Source of the DNA: Clostridiales bacterium | GTDB lineage: Bacteria > Bacillota > Clostridia > Christensenellales > Borkfalkiaceae | Length of the DNA stretch: 59,617 nucleotides | Assembly: GCA_022508245.1 (NCBI GenBank) | Contig: JAFLVO010000007.1 | Location: 1 to 59,617 of the forward strand | Direction of reading: 5' to 3' | Shown: in pieces, positions 15,505 through 24,192 of the stretch | Layout of the letters: each line of letters begins with the position of its first letter | Position numbering within the stretch: the stretch's first letter is position 1 | Made by a program: the position numbers and the translations under genes | The notes under the pieces: generated by a model | What the model was told of the DNA's origin: nothing | The model's database searches: none | Seen by the model: only the letters and a program-made list of their open reading frames with translations

Positions 15505-15843
15505 TTAATCATCGGCAAATACTATGACGTCAAAAAGGTCTATCCCGCAGATTTGACTGTAAAATATCAGATCTTCAAGTGCGGGTTTGCTCTTGCTGTT
15601 CTCCCAATTGACTATTCGACTTTCGGTCACGTGAAAAACCTGTGCAAGCTCTGACTGGCTAATGCTGTTATCCATGTCAAACTTACAGGTAGCGCAGTTC
15701 GTTCCTTCGCAGCCCAACTTTTTACCTCTTACGTTGAGCTCTCTGCAAACGTACCTGCGCAGATTGAGGTTGTCATTTCTCAAAAGCTTTAAATTTTTAC
15801 CTGTCTTATCCCAGTCGATAAGCTTTCTCTCAATGTGTTCCAT
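15505..15843 (-). CDS. HTH regulator with a cysteine cluster
   Basis: A 112-residue protein from the chosen ATG at 15843, which has GGAG eight bases upstream; an in-frame ATG at 15882 would add 13 residues without a ribosome site. The C-terminal half is a Cro/CI-type helix-turn-helix (SQSELAQVFHVTESRIVNWE, then KSKPALEDL). The middle has LGCEGTNCATC, a C-x4-C-x2-C cluster that could bind zinc or an iron-sulfur cluster. The HTH wing ends in a hydrophobic acidic tail (DLFDVIVFADD). Single-gene unit with its own promoter. Its position beside the ATPase operon makes that a possible target; unproven. Confidence 0.7.
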   Translation of the reverse strand: MEHIERKLIDWDKTGKNLKLLRNDNLNLRRYVCRELNVRGKKLGCEGTNCATCKFDMDNSISQSELAQVFHVTESRIVNWENSKSKPALEDLIFYSQICGIDLFDVIVFADD

Positions 15844-15891
15844 CCATTTTCTCCGAAGCGTATTTTGTCGAAAAATGCGCAATCTTGGTGT

Positions 15892-15920
15892 ATTATAACA
15901 CCTTTGTTTCGATTTTGCAA
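15892..15920 (-). promoter_or_regulatory. promoter of the Cys-HTH gene
   Basis: Minus strand: TTGCAA (15915-15920), 17 bp, TATAAT (15892-15897). Confidence 0.75.
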
Positions 15921-15938
15921 GAATATGAAAAAAATAAT

Positions 15939-15962
15939 CCCGCCGATTTCAAACCGACGGGC
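15939..15962 (-). terminator. recG terminator
   Basis: Minus strand: CCCGTCG-GTTTGAAAT-CGGCGGG followed by ATTATTTTTTT. Confidence 0.8.
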
Positions 15963-16004
15963 ATTTTCATCTATTTATATAATTTTATACTTTCTTATGA
16001 CAAA

Positions 16005-18011
16005 TCAGTTCAATATTACGTCTTTTAAGCTCTCGTACTTTTGAGCGGCTATGCGGGCGAGCTTGTTTACGTCGTAGACGCCGGAAAACGCCTCGTCCGA
16101 AATGCGCTTTGCCGTAAACACTGCGTCTACGGAGAATTTTAAATTTTTAATCTCCGACATCATCCGTCCGCTTTGACGGGTGCCCATAAAGTCGCCGCCT
16201 CCGCGCATTTTCAGGTCTGCTTCAGCGATTTCGAAGCCGTCCGTGCTGTTTTTTATAACGCTCAATCTTTCGCGGGCTTCGGGCGTGTCCGCGCCCATTA
16301 AAAGGAAACAATAGCTCTTTTTATCTCCCCTTCCAACCCGTCCGCGGAGCTGGTGGAGCTGTGAGAGACCGAACCTTTCGGCGTTGTAGATAATCATAGT
16401 AGTCGCCTCGGGTACGTCCACACCCACCTCGATTACGGTAGTCGAAACAAGACAGTCGTACTCCCCCTCCTTGAACGCCGTCATAACCTCATTCTTCTGC
16501 TTGTCCTTCATCTTGCCGTGTAAAAGCGCAAATCTTACGGAGGGCATTTTGGCTTTGAGCTCCTCGTAAATTTCGGTTACGGACATTACCGTTCCCTCTT
16601 CGTCGCCCTCTATCTTGGGGCAGACTATGTAGGTCCGGTTGCCGAGCTTTGCCTGCTCTGCAACGTAATTGTACATTGCAGGATACTTGCTTTCGGGAAT
16701 TATTGAGGTGGAAATTTCCTGCCTTGCCTTGGGCTTGTCCTTTATGGTGGTTATATCGAGGTCGCCGTAGAAAATTAAGGACAGCGTCCTCGGTATTGGG
16801 GTTGCCGACATAATAAGAGTGTCGCAGCCCTCGCCCTTTTGGGTCAAAGACGCCCTCTGCGCTACGCCGAAGCGGTGCTGTTCGTCACAGACGGTAAAGG
16901 CAAGATTGTTGAACGTAACGTCGTCCTGAAGTACGGCGTGAGTGCCGCAGACTATGTGCGCTTCCCCGCTTGCGAGCGCCTTTTTAATCTCTCTTTTTTC
17001 GGCGGCGGGGGTTGAGCCCGTGAGGGTCTTTACGCAGTATTCGGGGAAGTATTTTTCAATGAGCTTTGCGCTCTGACGGGCAAGGACTTCTGTAGGGGAA
17101 ATCATTGCCGCCTGATAGCCAGACTTGACCGCCATAAATATTCCGGCAAGCGCAACTGCGGTCTTGCCGCAGCCCACGTCGCCCTGCAAGAGCATATTCA
17201 TATTGTGCGGTGAAGTTAAATTGCAATAAATTGCGTTTACCGCGTCGCTCTGCCCCTGCGTGAAGCTGAAACCAAATCGGGACACAAATTCCTCAACTGC
17301 CTTCCGCGTGACGTTGTAGCGGCGGGTGCGCACGTCGTCCCTGTCCCCTTTTATGACCTTGAAAGCCGTGACGAGCAGGAAATACTCTTCGACCGCTATT
17401 CTGAAAGACGCCTCTTTAATGTCGCCGGCATTTTCGGGGCAGTGAATTTTTCTGTACGCCACATTGAGGGGCATAAGCGAATATTTTTTGCACAGTTGTT
17501 CTGGAATATTGCTGTAAAAGCTCGTCTTTGCGAGTGCGTCCTTTACGGCAACCCGCACAATTCCCTGCGTCAAGCTGCCCGACAGCGAATAGACGGGCAC
17601 GAGTCCCTTTAAGTTGGAGACCTTGTTGGAAGGCTCGAACGAGGGATTGACGAGGGTTGCGCCCATACCGTACCTGTTCTGTACTCTGCCGTAAAAGAGG
17701 TATTCTCCCCGCGTCAGCTTATTTGCAACGTACATTTGGTTGAACCAGATTGCGGAAAATACATACCCCCCTTGTTGGCACATCGCCTTTACAAATGGAC
17801 GGCGGGAATAACGGTTGACTTCAACGTCCAAGACCTCGCACGCGGTTAAAATTACGTCGTTGTGATAAGCCCTTTGAACGGGCGTGACGTTGCGCATGTC
17901 GAGATAGTCGCGCGGATAGTGCTTTGCGACCTCCTCAACCGTGTATATGCCGAGCTTGTTGAAATCTTTCTCTCTCTTTTCCGATATAAATTTTAATTTA
18001 CAAAGTTCCAT
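16005..18011 (-). CDS. recG: ATP-dependent DNA helicase RecG
   Basis: A 668-residue branch-migration helicase that reverses stalled forks and processes Holliday junctions. The N-terminal wedge/OB region (about 45-140) is followed by Walker A GDVGCGKT (277-284), motif II DEQH, motif III MSATPIPRT and the helicase C domain with STTVIEVGVDVPEAT and QLRGRVGRG. The family C-terminal region near MRGGGDFMGTRQSG is intact. AAAGGT precedes the ATG. It follows the fakA-like gene as in many Firmicutes. Confidence 0.97.
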   Translation of the reverse strand: MELCKLKFISEKREKDFNKLGIYTVEEVAKHYPRDYLDMRNVTPVQRAYHNDVILTACEVLDVEVNRYSRRPFVKAMCQQGGYVFSAIWFNQMYVANKLTRGEYLFYGRVQNRYGMGATLVNPSFEPSNKVSNLKGLVPVYSLSGSLTQGIVRVAVKDALAKTSFYSNIPEQLCKKYSLMPLNVAYRKIHCPENAGDIKEASFRIAVEEYFLLVTAFKVIKGDRDDVRTRRYNVTRKAVEEFVSRFGFSFTQGQSDAVNAIYCNLTSPHNMNMLLQGDVGCGKTAVALAGIFMAVKSGYQAAMISPTEVLARQSAKLIEKYFPEYCVKTLTGSTPAAEKREIKKALASGEAHIVCGTHAVLQDDVTFNNLAFTVCDEQHRFGVAQRASLTQKGEGCDTLIMSATPIPRTLSLIFYGDLDITTIKDKPKARQEISTSIIPESKYPAMYNYVAEQAKLGNRTYIVCPKIEGDEEGTVMSVTEIYEELKAKMPSVRFALLHGKMKDKQKNEVMTAFKEGEYDCLVSTTVIEVGVDVPEATTMIIYNAERFGLSQLHQLRGRVGRGDKKSYCFLLMGADTPEARERLSVIKNSTDGFEIAEADLKMRGGGDFMGTRQSGRMMSEIKNLKFSVDAVFTAKRISDEAFSGVYDVNKLARIAAQKYESLKDVILN

Positions 18012-18071
18012 TTTAAACCTTTATAAATTTATTGCCGCAAGTACTCTTGCGGCATTGGTAAGTTTTTTATT

Positions 18072-19724
18072 TTATTCAAGTGATACCATATAATAATATA
18101 CAGGCTGACCGCCGTAGTGGAAATCTACGTCGCAATCGGGATAGAGCTCGGTAATTTTTGCCGCAAGCTCTTCCGCCTCCTCTTCCTTGACGCCCTCGCC
18201 GTAGTAGAGGGTTATCATCTCGTGGTCGTCGTTTTTGAGCGCCTTGACGAGCTTTATAGTCGTCTCCTCGATGCTGTCGCTCTTTGCAAGGATGCGCTTG
18301 TTGTCAAGTCCTATTATGTCGCCCTCTTTTAATTTGAAGCCGTTCATTGTGGTATTTCTCACTGCGTAAGTTACCTGACCGGACGAAACGTTGTCAATCG
18401 CGTGCGTCATATTGGTCTTGTTTTCGGGAACGGACGCATCGGGGTTGAAAGCAAGCGCCGCCGCAAAGCCCTGCGGCACAGTTTTGGTGGGAATTACGTG
18501 AATAGTGCGGTTGTTGACGAGCGCCTTTGCCTGCTCGGCCGCAAGAATTACGTTTGAGTTGTTGGGGAACACGAACACGTTTGAAGCGTTAATCTTCTGA
18601 ACGGCGTCCGCAATATCCTGCGCGGCGGGGTTCATGGTCTGACCGCCCTCTATAATTCTGTCGCAGAGTAAATCTTTGAAGATTTCCGCAAGACCGCTGC
18701 CCGCACAGATTGCGAGCATGCCCATCTCTTTCTTCTCCGCCTCCATTTTGGCTTTGAGTGCGCGGTTTTCTTCAAGCATGTTTTCTATCTTGATTCTGTC
18801 AAGCTCGCCGAGCTCGAGCGCATAGGAAAGCGCAATACCGGGGGTGTTAGTGTGAACGTGAACCTTTACAAGCTCCAAATCGCCTATGCAGATTACGCTG
18901 TCGCCTATCTGCATCAGCTTTTCTTTGAGTTTATCGATGTCGGCAAGGGTAGTCATCTGTTTTAAGTTGATGACGAAAAATTCGGTACAGTACGCAAATT
19001 CTATCTCGCCCAAATCAAGGTTGATTATGTCCGAGTTGTCGCCGAATACATCCTCGTCGGATTTTGTTTCAACCGCCTCGGTGGGGATTTCGCCGAGGTC
19101 CGCCTCATCCCCCGAGAATGCGGCAAGGAAACCGCGCATTATGGTCATAAGCCCCATGCCGCCCGAGTCCACGACTCCCGCCTTTTTCAAAACGGGAAGA
19201 AGCTCGGGTGTGCGGGCAAGCGCCTCGTCGCCGACTTCGATAAGCGCCTTTAAAAATTCCACGAAGTCTTTATGCTCGCCCGCAAGACGGGGAGCCGCCT
19301 CGCTCATAAGCCGGACTACCGTAAGAATCGTTCCCTCTTTGGGGATTGCAACCGCGCCGTAGGCAACCTTTGTTCCCGCCTCCAACGCCTTTGCAAATAT
19401 TTTAGTGGTAAAGGAATCCTTCGTGTCCTTTATGACCGAACAAATTCCTCTCATTATCTGTGAAGAGATTACGCCCGAATTTCCTCTTGCACCCTTTAGT
19501 GCGCCCTTTGAAATGCTGTCGCAAATTTCCTGAAAGCGGTTCGAAGAGCAGCCGCCAAGCTCTTTAACTGCCGATTGCAGCGTGAGTGACATATTTGTGC
19601 CCGTATCTCCGTCGGGAACGGGGAATACGTTATAAGAGTCGATTTTTGTTCTGTTTATATCAAGCATTCTGGAGCCCGAAATTATCATTTTGCGGAACTC
19701 GGTACTGTTTACTGTTTTCTGCAT
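18072..19724 (-). CDS. fakA: DAK2-domain protein, fatty acid kinase subunit FakA-like (YloV)
   Basis: A 550-residue protein. The N-terminal DhaL/DAK2 ATP-binding domain shows the nucleotide/Mg motif NVFPVPDGDTGTNM (32-45) and GARGNSGVISSQ. The C-terminal about 200 residues match the family's second domain (FVFPNNSNVILAAEQA). FakA phosphorylates fatty acids held by a DegV-type FakB partner; a DegV gene lies at 42394. AAGGAGT precedes the ATG. It sits between asp23 and recG, the standard Firmicutes order. Substrate is inferred from the family. Confidence 0.9.
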   Translation of the reverse strand: MQKTVNSTEFRKMIISGSRMLDINRTKIDSYNVFPVPDGDTGTNMSLTLQSAVKELGGCSSNRFQEICDSISKGALKGARGNSGVISSQIMRGICSVIKDTKDSFTTKIFAKALEAGTKVAYGAVAIPKEGTILTVVRLMSEAAPRLAGEHKDFVEFLKALIEVGDEALARTPELLPVLKKAGVVDSGGMGLMTIMRGFLAAFSGDEADLGEIPTEAVETKSDEDVFGDNSDIINLDLGEIEFAYCTEFFVINLKQMTTLADIDKLKEKLMQIGDSVICIGDLELVKVHVHTNTPGIALSYALELGELDRIKIENMLEENRALKAKMEAEKKEMGMLAICAGSGLAEIFKDLLCDRIIEGGQTMNPAAQDIADAVQKINASNVFVFPNNSNVILAAEQAKALVNNRTIHVIPTKTVPQGFAAALAFNPDASVPENKTNMTHAIDNVSSGQVTYAVRNTTMNGFKLKEGDIIGLDNKRILAKSDSIEETTIKLVKALKNDDHEMITLYYGEGVKEEEAEELAAKITELYPDCDVDFHYGGQPVYYYMVSLE

Positions 19725-19780
19725 ATTACTCCTTAATGGGGTCGTCTACCGCGGGGGGGGGCAAGCAATAAGGTAAAGTA

Positions 19781-20131
19781 TTATAACTTTACCCCTAAAA
19801 TATTGACGTTTACGGTGTCAACAATCATGCCCGTAAAGCGTTCAACCTTGTATTTAACGCCTTCTTTCAATGATTCGGCTACGGCGTTTATAGAAACGCC
19901 GTATTTTATAATTACGTTTACGTCTATAAAAATTCTGTCTCCGGAAGTCACTACCTTGATTCCGCGTCCGTCGGGCTGTCTTTTCATAAGCTCGGACAGA
20001 GAGTCCTTTAAACGGCGGGAAACGGTGTCAACGATGCCGTAGCATTCGAGCACAGCGTTTTTAGCCACCTTTGCGATGGCTTGGTCGGAGATTGAAATTT
20101 TTCCGTAAACGTTGCTGGTGTTGACCGACAT
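19781..20131 (-). CDS. Asp23/Gls24 family (YloU-like) protein
   Basis: A 116-residue alkaline-shock/envelope-stress family protein. It shows the usual ISDQAIAKVAKNAV start region, a central basic loop (RQPDGRGIKVV), and the C-terminal GMIVDTVNVNILGV. The family acts at or near the cell envelope and may scaffold membrane proteins; the exact role is unknown. AGGAGT precedes the ATG. First gene of the asp23-fakA-recG group, divergent from rpmB. Confidence 0.9.
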   Translation of the reverse strand: MSVNTSNVYGKISISDQAIAKVAKNAVLECYGIVDTVSRRLKDSLSELMKRQPDGRGIKVVTSGDRIFIDVNVIIKYGVSINAVAESLKEGVKYKVERFTGMIVDTVNVNILGVKL

Positions 20132-20219
20132 TTTTACTCCTAATCGGGGAACTTGTGCTTTATACGATTGGCTTCAAATTGTGATAAAATTTGAAACTGC
20201 TCGGCTATCCCCATTGGCT

Positions 20220-20248
20220 ATTCTAAACTATTTTATTTGTTTTGGCAA
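20220..20248 (-). promoter_or_regulatory. promoter of asp23-fakA-recG
   Basis: Minus strand: TTGCCA (20243-20248), 17 bp, TAGAAT (20220-20225). The rest of the 333-bp divergent region holds this promoter, the rpmB promoter and no other clear feature. Confidence 0.65.
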
Positions 20249-20373
20249 GTATTTCCTGATAAAATATCAAATTTCGGCACTTCAAACCCGCAGAAAATAC
20301 GCCGTTTGGATAATAATGCTAAAATTATTTTGCAAATTCAACAAAAAAATAAAACATTAATATGCATTTTTAA

Positions 20374-20402
20374 TTGATTTTTTTTAAAAGAAGTGTTATA
20401 TT
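20374..20402 (+). promoter_or_regulatory. rpmB promoter
   Basis: TTGATT (20374-20379), 17 bp, TATATT (20397-20402). Confidence 0.7.
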
Positions 20403-20464
20403 TTATAAGGTCGCTTTGTAAACGGCTTTATTTTTAACGAATTAACCCCACGGAGGTGTATCAT

Positions 20465-20647
20465 ATGTCAAGAGTTTGCGGCGTATGCGGAAAAGGTCAG
20501 ACTTCGGGCAACAATGTAAGCCACTCGAAGAGAAGAACAAGAAGAACTTTCAAGGCCAACGTACAGAAAGTTTCCTATATCGAGAACGGCAAACAGGTAA
20601 CAGGTTACGTTTGCACGAGATGCCTTAAAACCGTAGAGAGAGCATAA
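20465..20647 (+). CDS. rpmB: 50S ribosomal protein L28
   Basis: A 60-residue large-subunit protein. The start ATG at 20465 is set by GGAGGT eight bases upstream; a longer reading from GTG at 20456 lacks a ribosome site. It is the zinc-binding (C+) form: Cys5-x2-Cys8 (RVCGVCGKG) and a second C-x2-C (YVCTRCLK). [14 protein letters not shown] is the conserved rRNA-binding part. Divergent from asp23 as in other Firmicutes; ends at a strong hairpin. Confidence 0.97.
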   Translation: MSRVCGVCGKGQTSGNNVSHSKRRTRRTFKANVQKVSYIENGKQVTGYVCTRCLKTVERA

Positions 20648-20675
20648 ATTTTACGGATTTTTTTCAGTACACAAA

Positions 20676-20705
20676 AACCGCTTCATATCGAAGCGGTTTT
20701 TTTCG
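20676..20705. terminator. rpmB terminator, probably bidirectional
   Basis: AACCGCTTC-ATATC-GAAGCGGTT with a T-run on the plus strand and a TTTTT tract on the minus strand, serving rpmB and possibly the LRR lipoprotein gene. Confidence 0.85.
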
Positions 20706-20761
20706 TTGGTTTTTAATTAATTTCAGTACGACAAACCAGTGCATTTGCGCAGAGCAGCCTT

Positions 20762-21832
20762 TTATTTTTGCGAAAAATTTATTGTAAGTTTGTCGTTTTT
20801 ATCCTTAAAAAGCGCGTCGTTGTTAAAGGTTGAACCGCTATAGCTGTACGGAGTGTTTTCTATTTGAATCTGAGCCCACTCCTCTTGTGTGCCCGCATAA
20901 TTTACGGTTTTAAGTGCGGTGCAGTTGTGGAAGGCGTGTCCGTACAGGAAACTACCGCCACTGAAATACGCCCCCTCGATTTTTGTAACGGAAGAGGGGA
21001 TACAGACCTCTTCAAGCCCATCACAGTAGCCGAATACGCCCGATTTCAATACAGTAATTCCGCTTCCGATAACAACTTTTTTGAGCGAACGGCAGGTGTG
21101 GAACGCGCCGTACCCCAAGCCGGGCAGAGTTTCCGTTTTATCGTCTCCGTCATCATCCGTCACGGAAATTTGCGTATCGCGCACGCTGTCCGGTATTATC
21201 ACTTCAGTCAAAGCGCTGTTGTAAAAGGCGAGATAGCCTATACTTTCCAACCCCTCCGGGAAGGTAATACGACTCAAAGCATAGCAGTTCTCGAAAGCGC
21301 GGGCAGTTATAATTTTAAGATTTTTCGGGAGAATTACTGTTTCAAGAGCTTTACACTCCAAAAATGCACAGTAACCGATAGTTTCAACCGTGTCGGGAAG
21401 ATTTAACTTCGCCAGACTTGAATCATAGCCGAAAGTGCCTTGCGGAATTTCGGTAAGGGCGCTGCCCTCTTTGAATTCCACTTCCTCAAGCTGCTGGCAG
21501 TCTGCAAACGCCGCAATACCGATTTTGGTTATCGAGGCGGGAATTATCAGCCTGGTTATGGCACAGCCGCGAAAGCCCTCTTGAGCAATTTCCTTGACAG
21601 GGGCCTCTTTATCGCCCTCGCCGTAGGTTGCGGGGATTTCAAGCGTGCCTGTAAGCGAGCTGACGTATCCGCCCGCCTTTACTACGTAGTAACCATCTTC
21701 ACCGTCGTATTTTATATAGTCATAGTCAATTGTATAGCTGCAGCCCGACGAAGTCAGACAAATCAGAGCTACAAATATCAGCATTATTGCCGCAAATATT
21801 GCGGTAATTTTTTTTGTGTATCCTAATTTCAT
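20762..21832 (-). CDS. BspA-type leucine-rich-repeat lipoprotein
   Basis: A 356-residue surface protein from the ATG at 21832. The signal peptide has Lys residues (TKK), a hydrophobic stretch (IFAAIMLIFVALI) and the lipobox LTSSGC. Beyond it are about nine LRR_5/BspA-type repeats (for example AFADCQQLEEV, AFLECKALETV, AFENCYALSRI). Such proteins bind host or microbial surfaces; the ligand is unknown. The earlier in-frame ATG at 21886 lies upstream of the -35 element, so it is not in the transcript. The -10 ends 7 nt before the chosen ATG and no Shine-Dalgarno sequence is present, suggesting leaderless translation. Confidence 0.88.
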   Translation of the reverse strand: MKLGYTKKITAIFAAIMLIFVALICLTSSGCSYTIDYDYIKYDGEDGYYVVKAGGYVSSLTGTLEIPATYGEGDKEAPVKEIAQEGFRGCAITRLIIPASITKIGIAAFADCQQLEEVEFKEGSALTEIPQGTFGYDSSLAKLNLPDTVETIGYCAFLECKALETVILPKNLKIITARAFENCYALSRITFPEGLESIGYLAFYNSALTEVIIPDSVRDTQISVTDDDGDDKTETLPGLGYGAFHTCRSLKKVVIGSGITVLKSGVFGYCDGLEEVCIPSSVTKIEGAYFSGGSFLYGHAFHNCTALKTVNYAGTQEEWAQIQIENTPYSYSGSTFNNDALFKDKNDKLTINFSQK

Positions 21833-21839
21833 ATTTAAT

Positions 21840-21868
21840 ATTTTATCATAGTGTAATATAAAAATCAA
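21840..21868 (-). promoter_or_regulatory. promoter placed for leaderless transcription of the LRR lipoprotein
   Basis: Minus strand: TTGATT (21863-21868), 17 bp, TAAAAT (21840-21845), then 7 nt to the ATG at 21832. Confidence 0.75.
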
Positions 21869-21927
21869 GCGGCAAAACGTTTTCAAAAAATTTAAAACTA
21901 TTCTGCCTCTTGAAATAAATTATTCGG

Positions 21928-22866
21928 TTAACCGCAGACGTCTTTAAAAACGCGCTCAAAATTGAGGTGCGCAAGCTTTTCCAACGCGGATATTCCAATT
22001 CTGCCTTCAAGGAAAGTTAAAAGCTGTTCGATTTTAGAACAGTCCTCCAAACCCTCGGGCGCGGGTATTCCGTCGAAGTCGCTGCCTAGTGCAATACACT
22101 CTTCGCCGCCTATATTTATAATATGTGAAATATGGCGGGCGACGCTTTCAAAGGTTTCGCCGCCGAGAAAATCCATGCAATAATTGACGCCGATAACTCC
22201 ACCGCAGTCGGCAAGCTTCTTTATGAGTCTGTCCGTGAGATTGCGGCACACGTTGAACACGCCTGCGCAATTTGAGTGGCTTGCAACTACAGGAATTTTT
22301 CTGTTATTTAAAATCTCCTCAGCGCCGCCGTCCGACAGATGCGAGATATCAATTATTATTTTATGTTTATCAAGCTCTTCAACCGCCTGACGTCCAAAGT
22401 CGGTAAGCCCTTTTTTACACCTTTCAAGAAATTGCGGCTTGCCGTCTTTAAAGCTCAAATTCGGGCTTGCAAGCAGGTTTTGATTATTCCAGACAAGTGA
22501 CGCCATTTTAACGCCCACTTCGGAAAGACGTGCAATTTCAGAAAGGTCATCACCGATAAAAGATAGGTTCTCAACAGTCAATAGCCCCCCTAATATGCCC
22601 GAACTAACGCACTTTTTTAAATTTTGCAAAGTGGTTACTGGCAGTATCTTATCGGGGTTATCTTCAAGCTCTTTAAGATAAAAATTAAGGTACTTTTCAA
22701 AGTCTTGCGGGGCAGAAGCGCCCTCCGTAAAAATTGCAAAGCATTGAGCAACACATCCGCTTTTTTTAAGCCTGTCAACGTCCGACTGCAAGCTATTTTT
22801 AATTATGCCTTGTCCACTGTCGCAACACGCAGTCAGCGTGTCGCAATGTAAATCTATATAGTTCAT
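21928..22866 (-). CDS. membrane dipeptidase family (M19) metallopeptidase
   Basis: A 312-residue zinc dipeptidase related to renal dipeptidase. Metal and active-site motifs: YIDLHCDT (His-x-Asp), the bridging Glu in LTVEN, VASHSN and GSDFDG. The length fits the bacterial M19 family, which cleaves dipeptides, including ones with D-residues. No signal peptide, so probably cytosolic. It is last in the operon, about 60 bp after thiN, without a clear Shine-Dalgarno sequence (GAGG lies 14 nt upstream). A copy of the G-rich 19-bp motif lies inside it at 22580-22606. Confidence 0.92.
   Translation of the reverse strand: MNYIDLHCDTLTACCDSGQGIIKNSLQSDVDRLKKSGCVAQCFAIFTEGASAPQDFEKYLNFYLKELEDNPDKILPVTTLQNLKKCVSSGILGGLLTVENLSFIGDDLSEIARLSEVGVKMASLVWNNQNLLASPNLSFKDGKPQFLERCKKGLTDFGRQAVEELDKHKIIIDISHLSDGGAEEILNNRKIPVVASHSNCAGVFNVCRNLTDRLIKKLADCGGVIGVNYCMDFLGGETFESVARHISHIINIGGEECIALGSDFDGIPAPEGLEDCSKIEQLLTFLEGRIGISALEKLAHLNFERVFKDVCG
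22580..22606 (-). repeat. G-rich motif copy inside the dipeptidase gene
   Basis: Minus strand reads GGGCATATTAGGGGGGCTAT; encodes Gly-Ile-Leu-Gly-Gly-Leu. Confidence 0.6.
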
Positions 22867-22927
22867 TTGCGAATAAAAAGCCTCAATATTTTTCTGATTG
22901 GTTTCGGCGGTTTGATGCAGATTATAG

Positions 22928-23530
22928 TCATACTTCCCCCATATTTATAATAACGAGGACAGGCCCATTGACTTGCAAATAAGCATCTTCATCAATTACG
23001 ATATTGGATATACCCCTGCAATTCCCGTAAGTCAAGCCTTCGGGATAGGCATATTTTAGCCCTCTGTAACTTATTATATGCGAGGAGCCGCCAAAAGGTA
23101 ACACGGAAAATGTTTTCCCCTTGTGTTTACCCAAAAAAATTTCGCCGTCGGAGGCAAAAATGAGAGAATTATTTGTGACCATTTCACACATTACCCCCGA
23201 CATATGCCCCAAATAAAGCAGTTGAAGATTGCCGAGGAAGTGATCCTCTCTGCCTCCGCCACCGCCGTATATTTTAACGCTTTCCGCACCCGCTTCAATC
23301 AGCTTTTTCATTGCAATTTCGCCGTCGGTACAGTCCTTTTCGGAGGGATATATCTCCTCGGGCAGGGGATTGGGAATTTCGTTTAAACTGTCGAAATCGC
23401 CCACATTTTTATCTATTTTAACCTTGTTTTTCGCCCAAGAATAGGCGCCGTCACAGCAGTAAACTACCGCGTCGCGGGTATCTATTTGTCCTTCGTACGG
23501 TTCTCCGTTTAAAAGCAGAATTGCCTTCAT
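22928..23530 (-). CDS. thiN: thiamine pyrophosphokinase
   Basis: A 200-residue enzyme that converts thiamine to thiamine diphosphate with ATP. Family motifs: VVYCCDGAYSWA, GDFDSL, EKDCTDGEIA (the Asp-rich substrate site) and YGGGGGREDHFLGN; the C-terminal beta domain (GLTYGNCRGISN) is present. Its start overlaps the rpe stop in an ATGA, so translation is coupled. It sits after rpe, as in many Firmicutes, but the usual rsgA/prkC genes are absent from this operon. Confidence 0.93.
   Translation of the reverse strand: MKAILLLNGEPYEGQIDTRDAVVYCCDGAYSWAKNKVKIDKNVGDFDSLNEIPNPLPEEIYPSEKDCTDGEIAMKKLIEAGAESVKIYGGGGGREDHFLGNLQLLYLGHMSGVMCEMVTNNSLIFASDGEIFLGKHKGKTFSVLPFGGSSHIISYRGLKYAYPEGLTYGNCRGISNIVIDEDAYLQVNGPVLVIINMGEV
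23190..23220 (-). repeat. G-rich motif copy inside thiN
   Basis: Minus strand reads GGCATATGTCGGGGGTAAT; encodes Gly-His-Met-Ser-Gly-Val-Met. Confidence 0.6.
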
Positions 23531-24192
23531 ATTTTAAGCTCCGCAATAGTTTTTTGCATATTTGACGAATTGAATACGGCAGAGCCCGCAACTAACACGT
23601 TCGCGCCCGCCGCTTTTATTGTTGCCGCATTATCCTCGTTAACGCCGCCGTCAACCTCAATATCCATATCGGGCTTGCCGATATTTGCGGCAAATTGCCG
23701 GGCCTTTTTGATTTTTTCAAGCGTTTCTGGAATGAATTTCTGCCCGCCGTATCCGGGGTAGACCGACATTATAAGCACCATGTCCACAAGCGGGAATACG
23801 GGGAAAATATTTTCTACGGGGACGTCGGGATTGACGACGACGCCGCACTTTACGCCGTAGGATTTTATAAGACGGAGAGTTTCTTCAAGATATGTTTCGG
23901 AAATTTTTGCACACGCCTTATAGTGCACGGTTATAATGTCAGCACCCGCCTCGACAAAAAATTTGACCTGCGTCTTGGGGTGTTCTATCATTAGATGCGC
24001 GTCGAGCGGCAATTTAGTGAGCGGTCGGATATTTTTGAGCATTTGGGCGCCGAAAGTTATGGGTTCGACAAAGCTTCCGTCCATGACGTCGCAGTGAATT
24101 AAATCCGCTCCGCACTGTTCGATTTTTTTAACCGCCGCGCCCATATTTGAAAAATCTGCCGACAAAATTGACGGTGCAATTTTAATCTTCAT
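23527..24192 (-). CDS. rpe: ribulose-phosphate 3-epimerase
   Basis: A 221-residue TIM-barrel enzyme of the pentose phosphate pathway that interconverts ribulose- and xylulose-5-phosphate. Conserved elements: APSILSADF, HCDVMDGSFVEPITFG (metal His and Asp), HLMIEHP, MSVYPGYGGQKF and VDGGVNEDNA (catalytic Asp and phosphate site). Length is standard. It overlaps rlmN by 11 bp and thiN by 4 bp. Confidence 0.96.
   Translation of the reverse strand: MKIKIAPSILSADFSNMGAAVKKIEQCGADLIHCDVMDGSFVEPITFGAQMLKNIRPLTKLPLDAHLMIEHPKTQVKFFVEAGADIITVHYKACAKISETYLEETLRLIKSYGVKCGVVVNPDVPVENIFPVFPLVDMVLIMSVYPGYGGQKFIPETLEKIKKARQFAANIGKPDMDIEVDGGVNEDNAATIKAAGANVLVAGSAVFNSSNMQKTIAELKI

Noticed and set aside
19750-19770. 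Run of nine G's before asp23's stop region
   Set aside because: A simple homopolymer in a short intergenic gap without the rest of the motif; possible sequencing or slippage effect.
22933-22955. CTTCCCCCATATTTATAATAACG at the end of thiN as a motif copy
   Set aside because: Only the CCCCCATAT part and the trailing AATAACG agree; too weak to count.
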